This document shows positions 54,001 through 64,000 of a DNA stretch of 64,000 bases, in pieces. The notes under the pieces were generated by a model, which was not told the DNA's origin, did not search any database, and saw only the letters and a list, made by a program, of their open reading frames with translations. Within the stretch, counting starts at the first letter, position 1; the number at the start of each line of letters is the position of its first letter. The stretch is taken from NCBI RefSeq assembly GCF_000237825.1, contig NZ_CM001377.1, forward strand, positions 558,001 to 622,000, given 5' to 3'. Both the position numbers and the translations under genes were made by a program. The DNA is from Thermanaerovibrio velox DSM 12556 (GTDB lineage Bacteria > Synergistota > Synergistia > Synergistales > Synergistaceae).

Positions 54001-54456
54001 GTTTTCATGAGGTCCCTTAAGGACATAGACGACCGGTTTGATTCCCTGTTCAAGCGGCTGTTCGGCGGAGGGGAGGCTCATCTGGAGGTGATGGACTCCG
54101 GGGGGCTTTGGGACTCCGGGGTTGAGATAACCGCGAGGCCCCCGGGCAAGAGGCCCCAGGGGATAGCCCAGCTTTCCGGTGGGGAGCAGTCGTTGACGGC
54201 GGTGGCGCTGCTGTTCTCGTCCCTTGAGGTGGCGGGCTGTCCCATAGCGGTGCTGGACGAGGTGGACGCCGCGTTGGATGAGGTTAACCTAAGGCGTTTT
54301 GCGGACCTTGCGGCGGAGAGCTCTGCGGAGAGGCAGATACTGGTCATGACCCACAGACGGATAACCATGGAGAGGGCGGGGCTCCTGTACGGGGTGACAT
54401 TGAGGGAGCCCGGGCTTTCCCAGGTTGTGGGGGTTAAGCTGGAGGAATGGGATTGA
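51052..54456 (+). CDS. smc: Chromosome segregation protein SMC
   Basis: Condensin-type ATPase. N-terminal head 'LKGFKSFG' and Walker A 'GPNGSGKSNILDAIKWTLGE', then a long coiled coil (residues about 170-490), hinge (about 500-640, 'TPRVLADVFRCPKEISGALDAFLGGRQFWILV', 'PTGAVSGGRSK'), return coiled coil, and C-terminal head with signature 'AQLSGGEQSLTAVALLFSSL' and Walker B 'IAVLDEVDAALDEVNL'. 1134 residues, slightly shorter than B. subtilis SMC. TTG start within the rng end. No scpA/scpB nearby. Confidence 0.95.
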   Translation: MYIGRIDLKGFKSFGGVHQLPLEMGMVAIVGPNGSGKSNILDAIKWTLGEGAPSKLRISKQSDLLFQGSMSMPPAREAEVSILFRDGASSTIFTRRVQQDGTTLALVDGQRRTLLELEDAKRRIKMEGDRFAFIGQGEVSEVIQQRPMARRMLLESLLGIDFYRRRRNESSDRLKGVAEDLGRLMAFYGELLNRRREISREVEMAQEVERLRAQLEELQRCHYWWRRSGLEAEIREISDFLRSAQEERAVRTRWLKVWRSALAGLEAFGVSLKDRRAESEEALERARREMEELRRRGSSLGAVLMELRRSGEESSLELKTLEASKARMEEELREAVSQREESLREMLSLREQESSLSRKAEEVEERLRLGREAAQAAVKRSEEAKAALGTCLASLKALGVERLRGLEELRLAEESVEESRRSVAEAQAAFSEAEGRAEESVGSHRKALGECQALAEKVQAARREISKLRSSLEDMEETLELEVFPRPVQQVVSAARLGKLDATPRVLADVFRCPKEISGALDAFLGGRQFWILVRDMEESGRCIDFLKSRSLGRATFLPLERCVPRRPDRSLAMRAGVVGFAIDLIEVAEEYRPAMEHILGDLLVVEDYQVGKEITRTSFRGPVVTLEGDVFQPTGAVSGGRSKSQRSAVEMRQAIEAGRTRLKELEARLGEMEAALSELETREAELADLEKKCLQEVSLRRRELEEARLALSSQEARRDRQAGVLMDLDRSLKEAGRKVLELRERSVLPQGLEDLSKVEEELKAALESHRQVSTKLALAEERHAGASALADRVRSEVERLSSRLDHLRWSYKDREGRIASAVGELGEIGVRWMELRGQLVKAQRDLESAWSAMEALSAKYDRCRDRMARAMEALGRVDMALEELRRREASCAKELEDLMTTWEEVYPYPGVYEGPPGDGLRGKIRELERAIREMGPVDMGVLSESRSLDERLEFLKGQIDDSRRAMADLERVIAEADQRAQTVFMRSLKDIDDRFDSLFKRLFGGGEAHLEVMDSGGLWDSGVEITARPPGKRPQGIAQLSGGEQSLTAVALLFSSLEVAGCPIAVLDEVDAALDEVNLRRFADLAAESSAERQILVMTHRRITMERAGLLYGVTLREPGLSQVVGVKLEEWD

Positions 54457-55199
54457 GGAGCACACTTGACGACCTTCTTTGGGGCAACCTAAGGGCGGAG
54501 CAGCCCGCGGAGGGGTTTGGCCCCAGGGTTACGGTGGATACGGTTCTGCTCGGGGCCTACGTTAAGGTTCGAGGCGGTTCCCGGGTGCTGGAGCTGGGCT
54601 GTGCCCATGGGATCCTGTCGCTGATGTTGGTTAAGCGGGCGTTGGCGGCGGGCAGGCATATCCAGGTGGTGGGGATTGACATCCAGAGGGACCTGGTGGA
54701 TATGGCGCTTAGGAACCGGGATCGCCACGGCCTTGGGGACTACGCCCGGTTCTACAGCATGGACATGAGGGACGTAGCCGGGGATTGGGAGGAGGCACCG
54801 TTTGACGCGGTGGTGGTGAACCCTCCCTACGAGGATCCCAACAGGAGCAGGCCGAGTCCCAGGGGCCCGGTGGCCCTGGCGGTCCACGGGGTCATGTGCA
54901 GCCTGGAGGACGTGTTCAGGGCCGCGTCCAGGGTGCTAAAACCCAAGGGCAGGTTCTTCATGGTGATGAGGGCCCACAGGATGGCGGAGGCCCTTTGTGG
55001 CATGAGGGACTTTAAGCTGGAGCCGAAGCGCCTGACCGCGGTGCATCCCAAGCCAGAAAGGGCCGCTTCGGTTTTCCTGGCGGAGGCGGTCAAGTGTGCT
55101 AAGCCGGGGATGGTGGTAGAGAGTCCCCTTTTCATCTATGGATCCCACGGGGAGTACACGGAGAGGCTTCTTAAGGCCTACCGCGAGGAGGGACTTTGA
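54447..55199 (+). CDS. SAM-dependent methyltransferase, TrmN6-like
   Basis: 250 residues. SAM-binding motif I 'VLELGCAHGILSLMLVKRA' and motif IV 'VVVNPPYEDPNRSRPSP', the NPPY signature of N6-adenine (or N-) methyltransferases. The arrangement matches tRNA1(Val) A37 N6-methyltransferases (YfiC/TrmN6), which often precede rsmI in Firmicutes, as here. Exact substrate not proven. ATG start inside the smc end; overlaps rsmI. Confidence 0.8.
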   Translation: MGLRSTLDDLLWGNLRAEQPAEGFGPRVTVDTVLLGAYVKVRGGSRVLELGCAHGILSLMLVKRALAAGRHIQVVGIDIQRDLVDMALRNRDRHGLGDYARFYSMDMRDVAGDWEEAPFDAVVVNPPYEDPNRSRPSPRGPVALAVHGVMCSLEDVFRAASRVLKPKGRFFMVMRAHRMAEALCGMRDFKLEPKRLTAVHPKPERAASVFLAEAVKCAKPGMVVESPLFIYGSHGEYTERLLKAYREEGL

Positions 55200-56055
55200 T
55201 GCCCCTTGTCTTGGTGCCCACCCCCATAGGCAATCTCCAGGACATAACCTTAAGGGCCCTTGAGGTCCTTAAGGGCTGCGACGTGGTGGCCTGCGAGGAC
55301 ACCAGGAGGACCTTGAAGCTGCTTAACCACTATGGGATAAAGAAGCCCCTGATGAGCCTTCATGAGCACAACGAGGTAATGAGACTTGGGCGGATGAGGG
55401 AGATGCTGTCGGAGGGGCTTTTAGTGGCCTTGGTCTCCGACGCGGGTACGCCGGGCATAAGCGATCCCGGTGAGATCGTGGTGAGGATGGCCATAGATGA
55501 GGGGTTCCCGGTGGACGTTCTGCCGGGCCCGTCTGCGGCTATCACCGCGTTGGTGATGTCGGGGTTGGGGACTCGGCGGTTCACATTTGAGGGGTTCCTG
55601 GAGGGCCGCAGGTCCTTTAAGGAGGCCAGGCTTAGGGCGCTGAAGGACCGGGAGGAGACGCTGGTGTTTTACGCGTCCCCCCACCAGGCTTGAGGAGGAC
55701 CTGTCCATGATGGTCCGTCTGCTGGGTGACAGGCCCGCCGCCCTGGTGAGGGAGATCAGCAAGATCCACCAGCAGGTGATCCGGGGGACCCTTTCGGAGC
55801 TTTTGGAGTCCTGCGGCAGCAATCCCTTTAGGGGGGAGGATGGTGCTGGTGGTATCGGGTTCCGGCTGTGATCCCGGGGGTTGTTCGGGTGAGCGGGGTG
55901 CTGCCGGGGCCGAAGGATGGGAGGAGGCCGCCAAGGGTCTTTTGGAGGCCGGCCTTGGGGTGAAGGAAGTGGCGTTGCGGATAAACCAGGAGATGGGGGT
56001 GCCCAAGAATCGGGTGAAGGAACTTTTGCTGGGGCTTTTGCGGGGTAATCGTTGA
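55199..56055 (+). pseudogene. rsmI: 16S rRNA (cytidine-1402-2'-O)-methyltransferase RsmI, two apparent frameshifts
   Basis: The first part (to 55693) is clear RsmI: 'LVLVPTPIGNLQDITLRALEVL', 'CEDTRRTLKLLNHYGI', 'SLHEHNE', 'LVSDAGTPGISDPG', 'VDVLPGPSAAITALVMSG'. The frame is lost at a six-C run (55677-55682), resumes in the next frame ('RLEEDLSMMVRLLGDRPAALVREISKIHQQVIRGTLSELLE'), is lost again at a six-G run (55831-55836), and resumes ('MVLVVSGSG...', ending 'KNRVKELLLGLLRGNR'). Removing one base from each run gives a full-length protein of about 285 residues. Two independent losses in a conserved gene suggest either decay or homopolymer errors. ATG at 55199 overlaps the preceding stop. Confidence 0.88.
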
Positions 56056-56101
56056 TGGATTAGAATACATCGAACAACCGAGGTCTAGGGAGGAATGTCT
56101 C

Positions 56102-58069
56102 GTGAGCGAGAGGAACACCTTTTACATTACCACCCCGATATACTACGTGAACGACGTGCCCCACATAGGGCACGCCTACACCACCATAGCAGCGGACGTG
56201 CTTGCCAGACATCACCGGATGTTGGGTCACAGGACCTTCTTCCTCACCGGTACCGACGAGCACGGGCAGAAGATCCAGCAGGCCGCCTCTGCCAAGGGGC
56301 TTACCGCCCAGCAGCTGGCGGACCAGACGGTGGAGAACTTCCGCCGGCTGTGGAAGGTGCTTAACATAACCAACGACGACTTCATCCGTACCACCGAGGA
56401 GAGGCACGAGAGGGTGGTTCAGCACATATTCTCCAAACTCCTTGAGAAGGGGGACATATATCTAGGCTCCTACGAGGGTTGGTACTGCGTGCCCTGTGAG
56501 ACCTACGTGCCGGAGGCTCAGATGGGGGAGGGCAACACCTGTCCGGACTGTGGGAGGCCCCTTCAGAAGATGACCGAGGAGAGCTATTTCTTCCGCATGT
56601 CCAAGTACGAGAAGCCCCTTTTGGAGTACTACGAGTCTCATCCGGAGGCCATACTCCCCAAGAGCCGCTACAACGAGATAGTGAGCTTCATAAAGGGGGG
56701 GCTTAAGGATCAGTCCATATCCAGGACCACCCTTACCTGGGGTGTACCGGTGCCTGGGGATCCGAAGCACGTGGTGTACGTGTGGTTTGACGCGCTCATC
56801 AACTATCTGTCCGCCCTTGGCTATCCCGATGAGAACGGGCTGTGGAAGACCTTTTGGCCCGCCTGTCATCACCTGGTGGGGAAGGACATAATACGTTTCC
56901 ACTCGGTGGTATGGCCGGCGCTCCTCATGGCCTTGGAGCTTGAGCCCCCGCGGATGGTCTTCGCCCATGGATGGTGGACCGTGGACGGGGACAAGATGTC
57001 CAAGTCCAAGGGCAACGTGGTGGATCCCTTTGAGATGGCGGACGTCTACGGGGTGGATCCCTTCCGGTACTTCCTTCTCCGGGAGGTCCCGTTCGGCCTG
57101 GATGGGGATTTCTCCGAACGGGCCATGGTGCAGCGCATAAACTCTGACCTCGCCAACGACCTTGGGAACCTCTTGAACCGCACCCTGCAGATGATGAAGA
57201 AGTATCGTGACGGGTTGGTCCCGTCCGCGGTGTCCCCCACGGGGCTGGAGCTGTCGGTTCGCCGGATGGGGGAGGAAGTGACCGTCCAGGTGGACGATTT
57301 GCTCGAGCGGTTTGCCTTTGATGAGGCCCTTAAGGCCATATGGTCCTTCATCGGCCGGGCCAACAAGTACATAGACGAGACCATGCCCTGGAAGCTGGGG
57401 AGTGAGGGGAAGGGGGAGGAGCTGGACCGGGTGCTTCGGACCCTCTTTGAGGCCCTGAAGTTGGCCTCTCAGCTGGTGTATCCCTTCATGCCCGAATGTG
57501 CGTCGAGGATATGGTCTCAGCTGGGGCTTCCCGGCAGCGTGTCCGACTGCAGGCGTCCTTGGTCCTTCGATGAGATGGAGCCGGTGAAGGTGGAAAAGGG
57601 AGACGTCCTGTTCCCCAGGATCGACCTGGCCAAGTGGGACGAGACCCGGGGCCGGCTGCTGGCCGAGCGGGTTGCCGCTGCCCAGGGTGGGCAGGGAAGC
57701 GAAGGGGATGATATGGACTACAGCGACCACGAGGAGGAGATCACCATAGATCTCTTCAAGAAGGTGGAGCTCCGGGTGGCCCAGGTCTTGGCGGTGGAGC
57801 CGGTCCCCAAGGCGGATAAACTCTACAAGCTGGAGTTGGACCTTGGTTACGAGAAGAGGACAATCGTGTCCGGCATAAGGGAGTTTTACCAGCCCGACGA
57901 GCTGGTGGGCAAGAGGATAATAGTGATCTGCAACCTCAAGCCCTCGGTGATAAGGGGTGTCAAGAGCAACGGCATGCTGTTGGCGGCGGAGAGCCCCAGC
58001 ACCAAGAACTTCACCCTGGGGCTTTTGACCGTGGACCGGGACGTGCCCTTGGGCAGCCGAATTCACTAG
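56102..58069 (+). CDS. metG: Methionyl-tRNA synthetase
   Basis: Class I aminoacyl-tRNA synthetase. 'TTPIYYVNDVPHIGHAYTTIAADVLARH' (HIGH), zinc-binding connective peptide 'CVPCETYVPEAQMGEGNTCPDCGRPL', 'HGWWTVDGDKMSKSKGNVVDP' (KMSKS), anticodon-binding helices, and a C-terminal EMAP/Trbp111-like tRNA-binding domain (residues 550-655, 'DLFKKVELRVAQVLAVEPVPKADKLYKLELDLG'). 655 residues. GTG start with GGGAGGAATG upstream. Confidence 0.97.
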   Translation: MSERNTFYITTPIYYVNDVPHIGHAYTTIAADVLARHHRMLGHRTFFLTGTDEHGQKIQQAASAKGLTAQQLADQTVENFRRLWKVLNITNDDFIRTTEERHERVVQHIFSKLLEKGDIYLGSYEGWYCVPCETYVPEAQMGEGNTCPDCGRPLQKMTEESYFFRMSKYEKPLLEYYESHPEAILPKSRYNEIVSFIKGGLKDQSISRTTLTWGVPVPGDPKHVVYVWFDALINYLSALGYPDENGLWKTFWPACHHLVGKDIIRFHSVVWPALLMALELEPPRMVFAHGWWTVDGDKMSKSKGNVVDPFEMADVYGVDPFRYFLLREVPFGLDGDFSERAMVQRINSDLANDLGNLLNRTLQMMKKYRDGLVPSAVSPTGLELSVRRMGEEVTVQVDDLLERFAFDEALKAIWSFIGRANKYIDETMPWKLGSEGKGEELDRVLRTLFEALKLASQLVYPFMPECASRIWSQLGLPGSVSDCRRPWSFDEMEPVKVEKGDVLFPRIDLAKWDETRGRLLAERVAAAQGGQGSEGDDMDYSDHEEEITIDLFKKVELRVAQVLAVEPVPKADKLYKLELDLGYEKRTIVSGIREFYQPDELVGKRIIVICNLKPSVIRGVKSNGMLLAAESPSTKNFTLGLLTVDRDVPLGSRIH

Positions 58070-58094
58070 GCCCGTGGCGGTTTGATCCTAACCG

Positions 58095-58131
58095 GGGCCG
58101 GTCCCCTCGATGAGGGGCGGCCCTGTTCTAA
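58095..58131 (+). terminator. Terminator after metG
   Basis: GGGCCG (58095-58100), a two-base bulge, CCCCTC, loop GAT, GAGGGG, CGGCCC (58118-58123), then TGTTCTAATTT. A second small GCCCC/GGGGC hairpin follows at about 58138-58165. Confidence 0.8.
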
Positions 58132-58245
58132 TTTCGTGCCCCCGGGTCTCAATAGGGGCTTTGAATTTTGAAGACTAATTTGGGAATGCTCAGCGGTTGG
58201 TTTTCGTTAAGAGGGGGATCCTGAGATATGGAGGTGTTTCTTCCC

Positions 58246-61184
<2,939 letters not shown>

Positions 61185-61366
61185 GGTTTCACTCCCCATT
61201 CTTTTCCTGCGGTGATCCATGAGGTGCTGGTAGGGACCGTTGCGCTTCGTGCTTTTGCCGTGGATAGCACTGGTCCTCCTCTGAATTGGTTTGAATATTG
61301 TCTGGCCGGTTGACAGCGGGTGGGATCTTCTGAGGCTTTTTGGGGACGAGCTAGACGGGGTGCCAC
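61185..61366. other. Intergenic region before the tRNA-Leu promoter
   Basis: About 180 bases after sua5 with no gene seen. A TTGACA at 61310-61315 has no -10 at the right distance. The rest up to rpoB holds the tRNA promoter, tRNA, terminator and rpoB promoter listed separately. Confidence 0.5.
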
Positions 61367-61395
61367 TTGCCAAGGCCGGTGAAGAATGCTAAAAT
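61367..61395 (+). promoter_or_regulatory. tRNA-Leu promoter
   Basis: TTGCCA (61367-61372), 17-base spacer, TAAAAT (61390-61395), ending 37 bases before the tRNA. Confidence 0.8.
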
Positions 61396-61432
61396 CCTCA
61401 GCGTTGCGCGGTTGAGTAACGAAATCGTTCGA

Positions 61433-61519
61433 GTCGGGGTGGCGGAATTGGTAGACGCGCTGGATTCAGGATCCAGTGGGTTAGCGCCCGTGGGGGTTCG
61501 ACTCCCCCCCTCGACACCA
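61433..61519 (+). tRNA. tRNA-Leu (CAG anticodon)
   Basis: 87 bases with encoded CCA. Acceptor GTCGGGG pairs with CCTCGAC (one G-U), anticodon arm CTGGA/TCCAG around loop TTCAGGA with CAG at 61467-61469, a long class II variable arm (about 61476-61492), T-arm GGGGG-TTCGACT-CCCCC, discriminator A. Decodes CUG leucine codons. Confidence 0.97.
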
Positions 61520-61530
61520 TAGTTTTCTTG

Positions 61531-61568
61531 AGGCGTCCATAGTCGGTTGACTAGGGACGCCTTTTTTG
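61531..61568 (+). terminator. tRNA-Leu terminator
   Basis: AGGCGTCC (61531-61538) and GGACGCCT (61555-61562) with an inner AGTC/GACT pairing, then TTTTTT. It contains the rpoB promoter -35 in its 3' half. Confidence 0.9.
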
Positions 61569-61575
61569 CTATGAT
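61547..61575 (+). promoter_or_regulatory. rpoB promoter overlapping the terminator
   Basis: TTGACT (61547-61552), 17-base spacer that includes the terminator T-tract, TATGAT (61570-61575). Predicted start near 61582, about 50 bases before the rpoB ATG. Confidence 0.75.
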
Positions 61576-61632
61576 ATCGCGCCGTACGACTTTTTGAAAC
61601 ACCAAAATTTGCGTAGGGAGGTCGTGACTCCC

Positions 61633-64000
61633 ATGGCTGTAGAAGTTCCTTCCCTCAAGGCGATGGCGACGCGGAAGTATTTTGGCAGGCAGAAGGACCT
61701 TGTAGAGTTGCCGGACCTGGTGGAGGTCCAGCGTCAATCCTACGATTGGTTCTTCCAGGCGGATGAGAATCCGGACTTTAGGAAAGCGCAAGGTCTTCAG
61801 GAGCTTTTCAACGAGATATTCCCGATCGAGAGTTACGATGGCAGCTTTGCCCTGGAGTTCGTCCGCTATTACGTGGACGAGCCGGCCATAAGCTTGGATG
61901 AGGCGAGAAGCAGGGATCTCACCTGGTCCATGCCTGTGCGGGCCACCATAAGGCTTGTGAACAGGCAAAACGGGGAGATCAAGGAGGAGGACGTTTATCT
62001 GGGGGACTTCCCGGTGATGACGGACCGGGGGACCTTCATAATAAACGGCACCGAGAGGGTTGTGGTCAGCCAGCTGGCCAGGTCTGCGGGGGTTTACTTC
62101 TCCGCCGATCTGTCCGCTCCCGGGCAGGAGGTTTACACCGCCAAGGTCATCCCGGACCGCGGGGCTTGGTTGGAGTTTGACCTCACCCCCAGTGAGTTCC
62201 TCTCCGTGAAGATAGACAACCGGAAGAAGATACCGGTCACCATGTTTCTTAAGGCCCTTGGGGTCCCCTCGGACGATGAGCTTTTGGAGCTCTTCGGTGC
62301 TTCCGTGGAAGAGGTTGACCTGGTGGAGGAGGATGTCAAGGGCATGCTCCTTGGGGAGCCCATAATCGCCGCCGACGGCAGGGTGATCTTCCCTAGGAAC
62401 GATAGGATAACGAAGGAGCACCTGGACGAGCTTTGGAGGCAGGGCAGGACCAAGATAAAGGTATGGCGGGTGGATCACTCCATAGCCGCCACCATGGAGA
62501 AGGACAACACCGACTCCTCTGACGAGGCCGTTTTGGAGCTCTTCCGGCGTCTTAAGCCCAACGAGCCTCCCAGGATGGAGAACGCCAAGGAGCACATGCA
62601 CGGCCTGTTCTTCGACAGCCGCCGTTACAACCTTGGCAGGGTGGGGCGTTACAAGCTGAACCGTCGGCTTGGGTTGGACGTGGACGAGAACCAGCGGCTT
62701 CTAACGATCCAGGACGTGGTGGCGATAGTCAACGGCCTGTTGAAGCTCAGGGACGGCCTTGAGCGGGAGGACGACATAGACCACCTGGGGAACCGCCGGG
62801 TCAGGGCGGTGGGGGAGCTCTTGCAGAACCAGGTGAGGATAGGGCTTCTTAGGATGGAGCGGATAGCCAAGGAGAGGATGACCACCATCCCGGATCTGAG
62901 CTCCGCCACTGCCAAGGACCTTATAAACGTGCGTCCCATAAGCGCCGCCCTGAGGGAGTTCTTTGGATCGGGACAGTTGTCTCAGTTCATGGATCAGACA
63001 AACCCGTTGGCGGAGCTTACCCACCGGCGCCGGCTTTCTGCCCTTGGCCCCGGAGGGCTTTCTCGGGAGAGGGCGGGTTTCGAGGCCCGGGACGTGCACT
63101 ACACTCACTACGGCAGGATATGTCCCATAGAGACCCCGGAAGGGGCCAACATAGGTCTGGTTACGTCCCTTGCCACCTATGCGAAGCTCAACGAGTACGG
63201 CTTCCTGGTCACGCCCAGGAGGCGGGTGGTGGACGGCAGGGTCACCGATGAGGTGGTTTACCTGTCCGCGGATGACGAGGACGAGTTCTACGTGGGGATG
63301 GCCAACACCCCGGTGGATGAGGAAGGCAACATCCTGGTGGACGAGGTCCACGTGCGTCATCGGGGGGACATAAAGGTGGTGCCGAAGTCCCAGGTGGACT
63401 TCCTGGATGTTTCGCCCAAGCAGATAGTTTCGGTTTCCACCGGGCTGATCCCGTTCTTGGAGCACGACGACGCCAACCGGGCCCTAATGGGGTCCAACAT
63501 GCAGCGCCAGGCGGTGCCCTTGGTGATAGCGGACTCTCCGTACGTGGGCACCGGGATAGAGGCCAAGATAGCCATGGACTCCGGTTCCTGTGTGCTCGCC
63601 AAACGGGCGGGTCGAGTGGAGTTTGTGGATGCGGACCGCATAGAGATACGGGCCGAGGATGGCACCCTTGATTGCTACAGGCTCATCAAGTTCCGTCGTT
63701 CCAACCAGGGGACGGTTATACATCAGAAGCCCCTGGCCAAGAAGGGGGATCTGGTGAAGGCCGGTGACGTTATAGCGGACGGCCAATCCTGCCAGGGTGG
63801 CGAGCTTGCGCTGGGGCGCAACGTCTTGGTGGCCTTCGTCTCCTGGGAGGGTTACAACTTCGAGGACGCGATCCTGCTCAGCCAGAGGGTTGTGAAGGAG
63901 GACTACTACACCTCGATCCACATAGAGGAATACGAGGTGGAGGCTCGGGATACCAAGTTGGGGCCCGAGGAGATAACCCGTGACATCCCGAACGTGGGCG
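61633..64000 (+). CDS. rpoB: RNA polymerase beta subunit, 3' end cut by window edge
   Basis: First 789 residues of beta. '[25 protein letters not shown]' in the protrusion, fork-loop region '[66 protein letters not shown]', and later '[20 protein letters not shown]' and '[23 protein letters not shown]'. The rifampicin-site residues (E. coli D516, H526, S531 equivalents) are wild type, so no resistance is predicted. ATG start with GGGAGGT upstream. No ribosomal-protein genes (rplJL) precede it here; a tRNA does. Confidence 0.97.
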   Translation, partial: MAVEVPSLKAMATRKYFGRQKDLVELPDLVEVQRQSYDWFFQADENPDFRKAQGLQELFNEIFPIESYDGSFALEFVRYYVDEPAISLDEARSRDLTWSMPVRATIRLVNRQNGEIKEEDVYLGDFPVMTDRGTFIINGTERVVVSQLARSAGVYFSADLSAPGQEVYTAKVIPDRGAWLEFDLTPSEFLSVKIDNRKKIPVTMFLKALGVPSDDELLELFGASVEEVDLVEEDVKGMLLGEPIIAADGRVIFPRNDRITKEHLDELWRQGRTKIKVWRVDHSIAATMEKDNTDSSDEAVLELFRRLKPNEPPRMENAKEHMHGLFFDSRRYNLGRVGRYKLNRRLGLDVDENQRLLTIQDVVAIVNGLLKLRDGLEREDDIDHLGNRRVRAVGELLQNQVRIGLLRMERIAKERMTTIPDLSSATAKDLINVRPISAALREFFGSGQLSQFMDQTNPLAELTHRRRLSALGPGGLSRERAGFEARDVHYTHYGRICPIETPEGANIGLVTSLATYAKLNEYGFLVTPRRRVVDGRVTDEVVYLSADDEDEFYVGMANTPVDEEGNILVDEVHVRHRGDIKVVPKSQVDFLDVSPKQIVSVSTGLIPFLEHDDANRALMGSNMQRQAVPLVIADSPYVGTGIEAKIAMDSGSCVLAKRAGRVEFVDADRIEIRAEDGTLDCYRLIKFRRSNQGTVIHQKPLAKKGDLVKAGDVIADGQSCQGGELALGRNVLVAFVSWEGYNFEDAILLSQRVVKEDYYTSIHIEEYEVEARDTKLGPEEITRDIPNVG

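Noticed and set aside
56462-58066. Long minus-strand open frame (534 codons) opposite metG
   Set aside because: A by-product of GC-rich, codon-biased coding DNA; no family motifs, no Shine-Dalgarno, and metG is unmistakable.
61310-61315. Isolated TTGACA before the tRNA-Leu gene
   Set aside because: No -10 box at 15-19 bases; the TTGCCA/TAAAAT pair downstream is better.

Overview
The window is dense, GC-rich bacterial DNA that looks like part of a chromosome from a Gram-negative-type (diderm), probably anaerobic member of the Synergistota. This rests on LPS-transport genes (lptA, lptB, lptC, an lptD-like gene) sitting beside features usual in Clostridia-like and thermophilic lineages: a T-box riboswitch, a perfect CIRCE operator, a Rex repressor, a predicted K+-dependent membrane pyrophosphatase, heavy use of ATA (Ile) and AGG (Arg) codons, and many TTG start codons. 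The phylum call is inference from gene content and protein style; no genus is claimed. The window holds about 50 protein genes, one tRNA, and no insertion sequences, prophage or CRISPR array. Almost everything is core housekeeping on the + strand.

Layout. 1-4838: exported proteins of unknown function, then lptC and an lptD-like gene. 4877-8030: ddl, then a minus-strand ArsB/NhaD-type transporter and greA. 8347-12963: a consensus promoter, a threonine T-box leader, and the operon thrC-thrB-lysC-asd. 13085-18058: lptA-lptB-murJ, an exported hypothetical, a small Cys-rich zinc-ribbon protein and tsaD. 18144-20218: CIRCE-controlled groES-groEL. 20365-21903: guaA, convergent with a frameshifted HD-GYP gene (21954-23109, minus). 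23240-25950: mobB-like gene and hppA. 26098-30156: dnaG, rpoD and an eRF1-like (baeRF) gene, followed by rqcP, ridA, rex. 31666-39883: yajC-secD-secF, a LapA-like gene, recJ, rel, dtd and an MBL-fold hydrolase. 39998-46964: mreBCD, PBP2, minCDE and rodA in one run. 47138-60205: radical SAM gene, its split partner, rng, smc, a methyltransferase, a frameshifted rsmI, metG, tatD, tgt; then sua5, tRNA-Leu(CAG) and the 5' part of rpoB.

How the genes work together. Envelope building dominates: LPS export, MurJ, Ddl, the MreBCD/PBP2/RodA elongation machine and the Min system. A second theme is translation and its quality control: groESL, tsaD and sua5 (t6A), tgt (queuosine), rsmI, metG, dtd, rel, rqcP and an eRF1-like release factor. 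The T-box ties aspartate-family synthesis to tRNA-Thr charging.

Most worth a second look: (1) an eRF1-like gene with a GGE loop and a zinc ribbon directly upstream of rqcP, suggesting a peptide-release step in bacterial ribosome quality control; (2) the threonine T-box; (3) an rpoB promoter nested inside the tRNA-Leu terminator; (4) four apparent single-base frameshifts in three genes, each at a six-base G or C run, which may be sequencing errors or real slippage.
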